Source: DASUTW01 sp035513995 (GTDB lineage: Bacteria > Actinomycetota > UBA4738 > CALAEC01). From it: a DNA stretch of 14,999 bases. The notes under the pieces are model-generated. The model searched no databases. It had not been told where the DNA came from and was given only the letters and a program-made list of their open reading frames with translations. The stretch is taken from the NCBI GenBank assembly GCA_035513995.1, contig DATKBL010000159.1:1-14999 (forward strand), written 5' to 3'. Shown in pieces: positions 1 to 5,658 of the stretch. Positions within the stretch are counted from its first letter, which is position 1. Every line of letters starts with the position of its first letter. Made by a program: the position numbers and the translations under genes.

Positions 1-522
1 GTGAAGCCGGGCCACTTCGTGCTGTGCGACCAGCTCGTGGACCGGACCAGCGGGCGCGAGGACACCTTCTACGACGGGCCCGAGACCACGCACATCTCGT
101 TCGCCGATCCCTACTGCCCCACGATGCGCGAGGTGGCGTTCGGCCAGGCCCGCAGCCAGGGGATCGAGATCCACGACCGGGGGACGGTGGTCGTGATCCA
201 GGGCCCGCGGTTCTCCACTCGAGCGGAGTCCGCCTGGTTCCAGTCCGAGGGGTGGGAGGTCATCAACATGACCCAGTACCCCGAGGCGGTGCTGGCTCGC
301 GAGCTGGAGCTGTGCTTCCTCAACATCTCGTTGATCACCGACTACGACGTGGGGGTGGAGGGCGAGGAGGTCGAGCCCGTGACCCACGAGGCCGTGATCA
401 AGGTCTTCGAGGAGAACAACGCGAAGCTGAAGGAGCTGCTGCACCGGATCGTGCCCGAGCTACCCGAGGCACGAGACTGCCCCTGCGCCACTGCCCTCGA
501 GGGCGCGCGGTTCGAGCCGTAG
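1..522 (+). CDS. mtnP: S-methyl-5'-thioadenosine phosphorylase, 3' part (5' end outside window)
   Basis: This enzyme splits methylthioadenosine with phosphate into adenine and methylthioribose-1-phosphate, clearing the by-product of polyamine synthesis and feeding methionine salvage. The visible 173 codons are the C-terminal part of a family usually about 260-290 residues long. The GTG at base 1 is therefore probably an internal valine and the true start lies to the left. Family motifs seen, numbered from base 1: DQLVDRTSG (10-18), FADPYCPTMR (34-43), VIQGPRFSTRAES (65-77), INMTQYPEAVLARE (88-101) and ITDYDVGVEG (112-121). The two aspartates of TDYD match the pair that recognises adenine in methylthioadenosine phosphorylases and separates them from inosine or guanosine phosphorylases. 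A CPC motif (160-162) lies near the C-terminus; a CXC there is known from archaeal thermostable members. The downstream gene has its own promoter-like element, so no operon is implied. The family call is firm. Confidence 0.93.
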   Translation: MKPGHFVLCDQLVDRTSGREDTFYDGPETTHISFADPYCPTMREVAFGQARSQGIEIHDRGTVVVIQGPRFSTRAESAWFQSEGWEVINMTQYPEAVLARELELCFLNISLITDYDVGVEGEEVEPVTHEAVIKVFEENNAKLKELLHRIVPELPEARDCPCATALEGARFEP

Positions 523-534
523 GCGTTCGTGTCG

Positions 535-558
535 GTGGGGGGCGCTAGGCTCCCCCAC
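535..558. other. 7-bp inverted repeat enclosing a -10-like hexamer
   Basis: GTGGGGG (535-541) and CCCCCAC (552-558) are perfect inverted repeats around a 10-base loop that contains TAGGCT. The hairpin starts 12 bases after the phosphorylase stop codon, so in that transcript it could act as a terminator stem, although no T-run follows. For the next gene it could be an operator around the -10 element. The sequence does not decide between these. Confidence 0.4.
546..551 (+). promoter_or_regulatory. Putative -10 element for the SAF/CpaB-like gene
   Basis: TAGGCT fits the TANNNT -10 pattern and lies 39 bases before the ATG at 591. That leaves room for a short leader carrying the strong Shine-Dalgarno GGAGGAGGA (579-587). 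I see no good TTGACA-like -35 at 16-18 bp spacing, so the call rests on one hexamer in a GC-rich background and on its placement. Confidence 0.4.
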
Positions 559-590
559 GTCTCCCATCCCTCCCCCTCGGAGGAGGACGC

Positions 591-1241
591 ATGCGCAGGA
601 AGCTCCCCCGGTCGTCGGTCGCGCTCGCCCTGGCCGCGCTCGTCGTCGGCGTAGGCACGACGGCGGCGCTCCGGGACCGTCTCGCCGAGCTCGAGGCGCG
701 AGCCGACGCGGCGGGCGACCTCGGGCCGGCGGTCGCGGCGGCGACCGATCTGTCGAGGGGCGCGCGGATCGGGGTGACGGACGTCCGGGCGATACACGTC
801 CCCGCGGGGCTGATCCCGTCGGGGGCGCTGAGCGAGGCCGCAGATGCTGTGGGCGCGACGCTCAGCGGCGACGTATCCGAGGGCGAGATCCTGACGGAGG
901 CGCGGCTGGCGAGGGCCGGGCCGGTGGCCGCGCTCGTCCCCGGCGGGTTTCGCGCGCTCGCGGTGACGGTGGCGCTCGCGCCCGGGCTGCTCGCGCCCGG
1001 CGATCGCGTCGACGTCTTGGCCGTCGCGCCCGGGAGGCCGTTCGCCGAGGCGCTCGCCGTCGGAGTCGAGGTGCTCATGGTGCGCGAGGCCGCGTTCGCG
1101 GAGACCTCGGTGGCCACGGTGGTCCTGCTGGTCACGCCGGACCAGGCCGCGGAGCTGGCCGCGGGGAGGGCGGTCGCCGAGCTGACGCTCGCGGTGGCGC
1201 CCGCGGAGGCGCTCACGGAGGAGGTCCCCATGAGCGGCTAG
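591..1241 (+). CDS. Membrane-anchored SAF-domain protein, CpaB/RcpC-like
   Basis: The 216-residue protein has a basic N-terminus and one membrane segment at about residues 8-27. A short linker is followed by a SAF-like domain (about 46-107: ATDLSRGARI, VPAGLIPSGAL, GDVSEGEIL) and an RcpC/CpaB-like region (about 111-205: ALAVTVA, PGDRVDVLAV). CpaB/RcpC proteins are inner-membrane-anchored periplasmic parts of Flp/Tad pilus machines; in actinobacteria, stand-alone SAF proteins of this shape also occur. The ATG is preceded by GGAGGAGGA, which fixes the start. No other Tad gene (cpaC, cpaE, cpaF, tadB, tadC, pilin) is in the window, so a pilus role is not supported by context. A general SAF envelope protein is equally possible. 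The gene ends 10 bp before uppP, and its last in-frame codons (ATG AGC GGC TAG) follow an internal GGAGGAGGT at 1217-1225. Confidence 0.72.
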   Translation: MRRKLPRSSVALALAALVVGVGTTAALRDRLAELEARADAAGDLGPAVAAATDLSRGARIGVTDVRAIHVPAGLIPSGALSEAADAVGATLSGDVSEGEILTEARLARAGPVAALVPGGFRALAVTVALAPGLLAPGDRVDVLAVAPGRPFAEALAVGVEVLMVREAAFAETSVATVVLLVTPDQAAELAAGRAVAELTLAVAPAEALTEEVPMSG

Positions 1242-1244
1242 ACT
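1239..1244 (+). promoter_or_regulatory. Putative leaderless -10 element for uppP
   Basis: TAGACT overlaps the stop codon of the upstream gene and ends 7 bases before the uppP ATG (1252). At the usual -10 to start-site distance the transcript would begin at or next to the ATG. There is no Shine-Dalgarno within 5-12 bases of this ATG; the nearest, GGAGGAGGT at 1217-1225, is 26 bases away. This fits leaderless transcription, which is common in actinobacteria. Confidence 0.45.
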
Positions 1245-1251
1245 TCCGCGC

Positions 1252-2076
1252 ATGCTTCGAGCCCTCATCCTGGGCGCGGTTCAGGGGCTGACGGAGTTTC
1301 TCCCGATCTCGTCCTCGGGCCACCTCGTGCTCATCCCCTTCGTCCTCGGGTGGGAGAGCGGCGGAGGGTTCCAGCCGGGAGTGCCGTTCGACGTCGCCGT
1401 CCACCTCGGAACGGCGCTCGCGGTGGTGGCCTACTTCGCGAGGGAGCTGTGGGCCATCGCCGGCGGGACCGTGAGGGTGGTGGCCCGCCGCGGCCGCGGA
1501 GAGGATCGCGTCCAGGCCCGGCTGGCCCTCCTGCTGCTCGTGGGGTCGGTCCCCGCGGCCGCGGCGGGCCTCCTGCTCGAGCCCTTCTTCGTGGGGCTGT
1601 TCGAGGAGCCGCAGATCGCCGCGCTCCTCCTGCTGGGGACCGCGGCGCTGCTCCTGGCCGGGGAGGCGATGCACGATCGCCAGGGCGAGCCGCGCCGCGG
1701 GCTCGAGGACCTCGGCCTCGTGGACGCGCTCACGGTGGGCGCCTTCCAGGCCCTCGCGATCGCCCCGGGGATCAGCCGCTCCGGGGCCACGATCGTCGCC
1801 GGGCTCGGGCGACGGCTCGAGCGGGACGCCGCCGCCCGGTTCTCGTTCCTGCTGGGCCTCCCGGCGATCGTCGGCGCGGGCATCCTCAAGATCCCCGACT
1901 TCCCCCCGGGCACCGATCTTGTGCCGGTGATCGGCGCCGCGGTCGTCTCCGCGGTGGCGGGGTTCGCGGCGATCGCCTTCCTCCTGCGCTACCTGCGCAC
2001 CAGGACGCTCAGGCCGTTCGCGGTCTACTGCGTGCTGGCCTCCGCCGTCGGCCTCGGCGTCTGGCTCGTGCGCTGA
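1252..2076 (+). CDS. uppP: Undecaprenyl-diphosphatase UppP (BacA family)
   Basis: This integral membrane enzyme removes a phosphate from undecaprenyl diphosphate and so regenerates the lipid carrier for peptidoglycan and other surface glycans; its loss usually raises bacitracin sensitivity. The 274-residue length is typical. The first signature, AVQGLTEFLPISSSGH (residues 9-24), holds Q11, E15 and H24, equivalent to E17, E21 and H30 of the E. coli enzyme. The second, APGISRSGATI (171-181), holds the catalytic arginine R176. About eight hydrophobic segments cover the rest. The ATG follows a TANNNT element at leaderless distance; I chose it because MLRALILGAVQG is the usual N-terminus of the family. 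It sits 10 bp after the SAF gene, so read-through from that gene is also possible. It converges with the next gene with only 3 bp between stop codons and no visible terminator. Confidence 0.95.
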   Translation: MLRALILGAVQGLTEFLPISSSGHLVLIPFVLGWESGGGFQPGVPFDVAVHLGTALAVVAYFARELWAIAGGTVRVVARRGRGEDRVQARLALLLLVGSVPAAAAGLLLEPFFVGLFEEPQIAALLLLGTAALLLAGEAMHDRQGEPRRGLEDLGLVDALTVGAFQALAIAPGISRSGATIVAGLGRRLERDAAARFSFLLGLPAIVGAGILKIPDFPPGTDLVPVIGAAVVSAVAGFAAIAFLLRYLRTRTLRPFAVYCVLASAVGLGVWLVR

Positions 2077-2079
2077 CCA

Positions 2080-2784
2080 TCAGGCCGGAGGCGGCGGCTC
2101 CTGGGGCGTTGTCGGGGGCGGCGGGGGCGCCCCACCCGGCGGCGTGGCCGGAGGCGGCGGCTCACCGGCGGGAGTGGCCGGGGGCGGAGGCATCGTCGGA
2201 GTCGGAGGAGCCGCGTAGTCGACCGGCCGTCGGTCGGCCATCATCGCCCAGCCGGCGAACGCCGCCGCCGCCAAGAAGAAGAGCAGCGCCAACCACCAGC
2301 CGAGCTCGAAGTTCACCTCGAAGCCGACCAGCGACGCCCCCTGTCCGAACTCGCCGGTGATCGAGGTCCGAAGCAGGAACAGGAACAGCGCTCCAAGGAT
2401 GCCCGCCACGAGCGCAGAGATGGCCCCGATCCGATCGCGGAGGAAGCTCACGCCCACACCCAGGATCGCGATCGCGAACGCGACGATCGCGTAGATCCTC
2501 CCCGGGAACTCCTCGGTCTCGCTCGGCGTGACCTCCCCGCCCAGCTCGGCCAGATCGGCGAACTCTCCCGAGGGCTCGATGTCGGCGCCGCTCACGATCT
2601 CCCACCCGGTCGCGCTCACGATCTCGACCTCTCCCGTGGGCAGGTCGGGGATCGGAGTCGGGCCGGCCTGCGGCAGGCCGCCCAGACCCTCGAGCGCGCT
2701 CGCGTTGCACGATATCGAGACGAAGGGAAGAAAGAAGCAGATGGCGGCCAGGGCCAGGAACGCCGGCGAGAACAACCTCTTCAT
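2080..2784 (-). CDS. Small multi-pass membrane protein with proline-rich C-terminal tail, function unknown
   Basis: I do not recognise a characterised family. The 234-residue protein starts with a signal-like hydrophobic segment (about 7-25) ending in SISC (C26). That is only a poor match to a lipobox, because leucine is missing at -3. An extracytoplasmic-type stretch rich in Pro, Glu and Ser (27-95) follows, then three further membrane segments (about 97-115, 120-138, 162-182) and a low-complexity tail (about 192-234) of PPPP, ATP and TTP units that probably faces the cytoplasm. The ATG is set by GGGAGGAG (complement at 2790-2797). Two 18-bp exact repeats in the tail, at 2083-2100 and 2146-2163, both encode an EPPPPA unit. 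Proline-rich tails of this kind occur in many actinobacterial membrane proteins and may bind partners; no role can be assigned. Confidence 0.72.
   Translation of the reverse strand: MKRLFSPAFLALAAICFFLPFVSISCNASALEGLGGLPQAGPTPIPDLPTGEVEIVSATGWEIVSGADIEPSGEFADLAELGGEVTPSETEEFPGRIYAIVAFAIAILGVGVSFLRDRIGAISALVAGILGALFLFLLRTSITGEFGQGASLVGFEVNFELGWWLALLFFLAAAAFAGWAMMADRRPVDYAAPPTPTMPPPPATPAGEPPPPATPPGGAPPPPPTTPQEPPPPA
2083..2163. repeat. Two 18-bp direct repeats in the proline-rich coding tail
   Basis: GGCCGGAGGCGGCGGCTC occurs at 2083-2100 and again, identically, at 2146-2163, a spacing of 63 bp (21 codons). On the complementary strand both encode Glu-Pro-Pro-Pro-Pro-Ala in frame. The frame-preserving spacing fits expansion of a low-complexity coding tail rather than a mobile-element end. 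Confidence 0.7.
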
Positions 2785-2818
2785 CGAGTCTCCTCCCGTG
2801 GAGAGTGGGCTTCATTTG

Positions 2819-2824
2819 ATGCTA
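2819..2824 (-). promoter_or_regulatory. Putative -10 element for the proline-rich membrane protein gene
   Basis: The complement reads TAGCAT, 34 bases before the ATG at 2784, giving a short leader with a good Shine-Dalgarno. TTGACC (complement of 2837-2842) resembles a -35, but it is only 12 bp from TAGCAT. It is 17 bp from a weaker TCAAAT (complement of 2814-2819). Which hexamer is used cannot be decided by eye. Confidence 0.35.
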
Positions 2825-2851
2825 TGGCAGCGTGCGGGTCAAGCATCGAGG

Positions 2852-4198
2852 TCAGGCGCCGGCGACGGTCATCTCCCCGACGAGCAGCGTGGGGGTGCCG
2901 ATCGCCCCGCCCCCTGGGAAGAAGCGGAGGTCGGAGCCGACCGAAGCGAGCGACCCCAGCACGTCCTGGAGCGTGCTGGCGATCGTCATCTCGCGGAGGG
3001 GCTCGCCGAGCCGGCCCCCTTCGACGCGCAGCCCGGTCGCGCCCACCGAGAACTCCCCGCTCACGGGGTTGGCCCCCGAGTGGACCCCGGTGACGCTCTG
3101 CACGTACACGGCGGTGCCGGCGCGGGCGAGCAGCGCCTCGGGGCCCTCCGCCCCCGGCTCCACCACGAGGTTCGTCGGTGAGACGCCCGGCAGGCTCCGG
3201 TAGCCGGCGCGCCCGGCGTTCCCCGTGGAACGCCCGCCCGCCCGCGCCGCCGTCTGCGTGTTGTGCAGGAAGCCCCGGAGGACCCCAACCTCGATCAACG
3301 GGGTCCGGCCCGTCGGCACCCCCTCGTCGTCGAAGGGCGCCGAGCCCGGGCCGTCGGGCAGGCGGCCGTCGTCCACCAGCGTGAGCACCTCGGCACCCAC
3401 CCGCTCACCGACCTTCTCCGCCAAGAGCGACCGGCCCTTCTGCACCTCCTCGGCGGAGAGGGCGCCGGCCAGCACGCCCAGGAACGACGACGCGGCCCAC
3501 GGGTCGAGGACGACCGGCACCCGCTCGGTGGGGGGCTTGCGTGCCCCGAGCAGGCGGGCCCCCCGCTCCGCGGCCTCGGCGGCCGCCCCCCGCCAGTCCA
3601 GCTCGTCGAGCTCCCTGGCCACCGCGAACGAGTACCCCGTCTGCGTCTCGCCGTCGCGCTCGGCCAGGGCCATCACCATGCACCAGCAGTCCGTCCGGTT
3701 GCGCTCCACCTCTACCCCCGCCGTGGAGGCGATCGCGACGCGCGACACGACGTCGGCGTAGATCACCTCCTCGACCTTTCGCACCTCGGGGTGAGCGGAG
3801 GTGGCGGCGCGGTCGAGCTCCAGCGCCAGCTCGACCTTCCGCTCGGGGCCCAGCTCGGCCTGGGCTTCCCTGAAGAGTCCGGCGAGTGGCTCGACGGCCG
3901 CCGCCTCCGGGAGGACGTTCGCCTCGTCGGGAGCGGCGTGGCGGGCGCCCTCCCGGGCCGAGGCCACGAGGTCTGCCACCTCGTCCACGTCGGGGTCGGC
4001 GGCCCACGCGTACCCGAGGCGGCCGTCCGCGATCACTCGGACACCGACTCCGCGCGTCTCCGAGCGCGACAGGGATTCCACCTCGCCGCGCCCGGCCTTC
4101 ACCTCGGTCCTGCGGGACCCGCCGGCGTACGCCTCGACGGCCTCCCCCTCGGCCGCCGCTCGGAGGGCGGCCCGGCACAGGTCGGCGAGGTCAGCCAC
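2852..4198 (-). CDS. tldE: TldE/PmbA-family subunit of the TldD-TldE peptidase
   Basis: TldE (PmbA) is the non-catalytic partner of TldD. In E. coli the heterodimer trims the microcin B17 leader peptide and degrades small unfolded peptides. This 448-residue protein shows the family's N-terminal domain (RRTEVKAGRGEVESLSRSE, about 29-47; RGVGVRVIADGRLGYAW, about 49-65) and a C-terminal core with STGNAGRAGYRSLPGVSPTN and a GANPVSGEFSVGATG segment. It has no HExxxH motif, as expected for the E subunit. The chosen GTG at 4198 overlaps the tldD stop by 8 bases (GTGGCTGA) and has GGGAGG about 5 bases upstream within the tldD end, which suggests translational coupling and equal dosage. The usual length is about 440-450 residues. 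No modified-peptide precursor lies next to the pair, so the natural substrate here is unknown. Confidence 0.92.
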   Translation of the reverse strand: MADLADLCRAALRAAAEGEAVEAYAGGSRRTEVKAGRGEVESLSRSETRGVGVRVIADGRLGYAWAADPDVDEVADLVASAREGARHAAPDEANVLPEAAAVEPLAGLFREAQAELGPERKVELALELDRAATSAHPEVRKVEEVIYADVVSRVAIASTAGVEVERNRTDCWCMVMALAERDGETQTGYSFAVARELDELDWRGAAAEAAERGARLLGARKPPTERVPVVLDPWAASSFLGVLAGALSAEEVQKGRSLLAEKVGERVGAEVLTLVDDGRLPDGPGSAPFDDEGVPTGRTPLIEVGVLRGFLHNTQTAARAGGRSTGNAGRAGYRSLPGVSPTNLVVEPGAEGPEALLARAGTAVYVQSVTGVHSGANPVSGEFSVGATGLRVEGGRLGEPLREMTIASTLQDVLGSLASVGSDLRFFPGGGAIGTPTLLVGEMTVAGA

Positions 4199-5576
4199 CG
4201 GTGCCTCCCACCGTCATCCGCGCGATCCGCAGGGTGGGGCTCCCCGTGGTGACCGGCACGCCCTGGCCGTCCTTCCCGCAGGTGCCCGGCCGGAAGTCGA
4301 AGTCGCTCGCCACCGCGTCCACCGCCTGGAGGATCGCGATCCCGTTCCCGATCAGGTTGGCGCCGCGCGCCGGGCTTGTGATCCTCCCATCCTCGATCAG
4401 GTACGCCTCCGAGGCGCCGAACACGAAGTCGCCGGTCGCCGGGTTGACCTGCCCGCCGCCGAGCGCCTTCACGTAGAGCCCCCGCGACGTGTCCCCCAGG
4501 ATGTCGTCCGGGTCGTCCTTCCCCGGAAGGATCGAGGTGTTGGTCATGCGAGGGATCGGGAGGTGCGCGTAGGACTGCCGCCGAGCGTTGCCGGTCGTGG
4601 CCGCGCCGTCCTTCCTCGCCCAGAAGCGGTCGTAGAGGAAGCTCCTGAGCACGCCCTCCTCGAAGACCACCGTCCGCTCCGCCGGCGAGCCCTCGTCGTC
4701 GAACGAGAACGAGCCCCACGCGTGCTCCACCGTGGCGTCGTCCACGCCTGTCACGATGGTCGAGCCCAGCGTCTCGCCGAGGCGGCCCCGATAGATCGAG
4801 GCCTCCTTCCCCACGGTGTCGGCCTCGAGTCCGTGCCCGCACGCCTCGTGGAACAGCACCCCGCCCCCCGCCGGTCCCACGACCACCGCCATCTCGCCCG
4901 CAGGCGAGGGGGACCCGTCCAGCATCGCGATGGCCTGGCGGGCGGCCTTCTCGCCGACCTCAGCCGGAGGGTGGCGCCGCAGCACCTCGACCCCTCCGAG
5001 CCCGGCCGGGCCCTCGAACCCGGTCTGCAGCACATCGTCCCGCGCCGCCACGACCTGGACCATCAGCCGAAGGCGGTGCCGGTCCTCCTCGATCCAGAGA
5101 CCCTCGGAGCTCGCGATGACCAGGCGCTGGACGGAGTCGCCGTACCCGGCGATCACCTGGCGGACCTCGGGCCCCGAGGCGCGCGCGGCGTCGTCGGCCT
5201 CCTCAAGCCAGCCCACCTTCCGCTCGGCCGGCACGCCTGCGGTGGGCTCCTCGGGGTCGTGGGTCACGCGTGGCTCGGCCCGCGTGAAGTCGAGCACCGA
5301 GGTCCGGTCCGAGCCCCGGGTCGCCGCGGCCGCCGCACGGGCGGCCTCGACGAGCGCCTCACGATCGAGGCGGTTCGAGTAGGCGTAGGCGGTCGTGTCG
5401 CCGGCCACCGCGCGGACGCCGGCCCCTCGGTCGTGCCCGGTCGAGAGCTCCTCGATCTTGCCGTCGTCGAGCCTCCCCGAGGTCGATCGGCGATCCTCCG
5501 CGAAGATCTCGGCGAACGCGGCGCCGCCGTCCAGGGCGGCGCCCAGAACCTCTCGGGCCACGGATCGATCGAGCAC
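4191..5576 (-). CDS. tldD: TldD metallopeptidase (zinc subunit)
   Basis: This is the catalytic half of the TldD-TldE peptidase, which takes in unstructured peptides and cuts them at a zinc site. The 461-residue protein (from the GTG at 5576) carries the zinc-binding HEACGH (H243, E244, H248; HExxxH) and a late cysteine, C433 in RPGTCGKDG, at the place expected for the third metal ligand. Other family segments are TGNARRQSYAHLPIPRMTN (328-346), GGGQVNPATGDFVFGASEAY (373-392) and the terminal GSPTLRI. The open frame extends to an ATG at 5741. I prefer the GTG at 5576 because the extra 55 residues are Arg/Ala/Gly-rich and family-unlike, they would overlap the divergent gene, and a TAGGAT element ends 8 bases before the GTG. 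The gene is transcribed with tldE and lies divergent from the gene at 5659. Confidence 0.94.
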   Translation of the reverse strand: MLDRSVAREVLGAALDGGAAFAEIFAEDRRSTSGRLDDGKIEELSTGHDRGAGVRAVAGDTTAYAYSNRLDREALVEAARAAAAATRGSDRTSVLDFTRAEPRVTHDPEEPTAGVPAERKVGWLEEADDAARASGPEVRQVIAGYGDSVQRLVIASSEGLWIEEDRHRLRLMVQVVAARDDVLQTGFEGPAGLGGVEVLRRHPPAEVGEKAARQAIAMLDGSPSPAGEMAVVVGPAGGGVLFHEACGHGLEADTVGKEASIYRGRLGETLGSTIVTGVDDATVEHAWGSFSFDDEGSPAERTVVFEEGVLRSFLYDRFWARKDGAATTGNARRQSYAHLPIPRMTNTSILPGKDDPDDILGDTSRGLYVKALGGGQVNPATGDFVFGASEAYLIEDGRITSPARGANLIGNGIAILQAVDAVASDFDFRPGTCGKDGQGVPVTTGSPTLRIARMTVGGTGG

Positions 5577-5584
5577 GAGGCCGC

Positions 5585-5590
5585 ATCCTA
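5585..5590 (-). promoter_or_regulatory. Putative leaderless -10 element for tldD-tldE
   Basis: The complement reads TAGGAT and ends 8 bases before the chosen GTG (5576), with no Shine-Dalgarno between. This would start the mRNA at or next to the initiation codon. It is one half of a divergent pair with the element at 5646-5651, the two hexamers being 55 bp apart. Confidence 0.45.
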
Positions 5591-5645
5591 GCAGGGCCCC
5601 GTCTCGGATCGGGCCTCCACTGTGGCCCAAGCGGGGTGCAGCAGG

Positions 5646-5651
5646 TAGCGT
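5646..5651 (+). promoter_or_regulatory. Putative leaderless -10 element for the 638-residue membrane protein
   Basis: TAGCGT ends 7 bases before the ATG at 5659, the same geometry as at uppP. There is no Shine-Dalgarno in the intervening bases. It supports the ATG at 5659 over the longer open frame that runs back into tldD. Confidence 0.45.
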
Positions 5652-5658
5652 GGCGACC

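Noticed and set aside
2083..2163. 18-bp direct repeats considered as insertion-site or mobile-element ends
   Set aside because: They are in frame, 21 codons apart, and encode the same proline-rich unit; no transposase or integrase is near.
3801..5591. 596-codon plus-strand open frame opposite tldE and tldD
   Set aside because: A shadow frame: no domain pattern, and the minus strand carries both conserved peptidase subunits.
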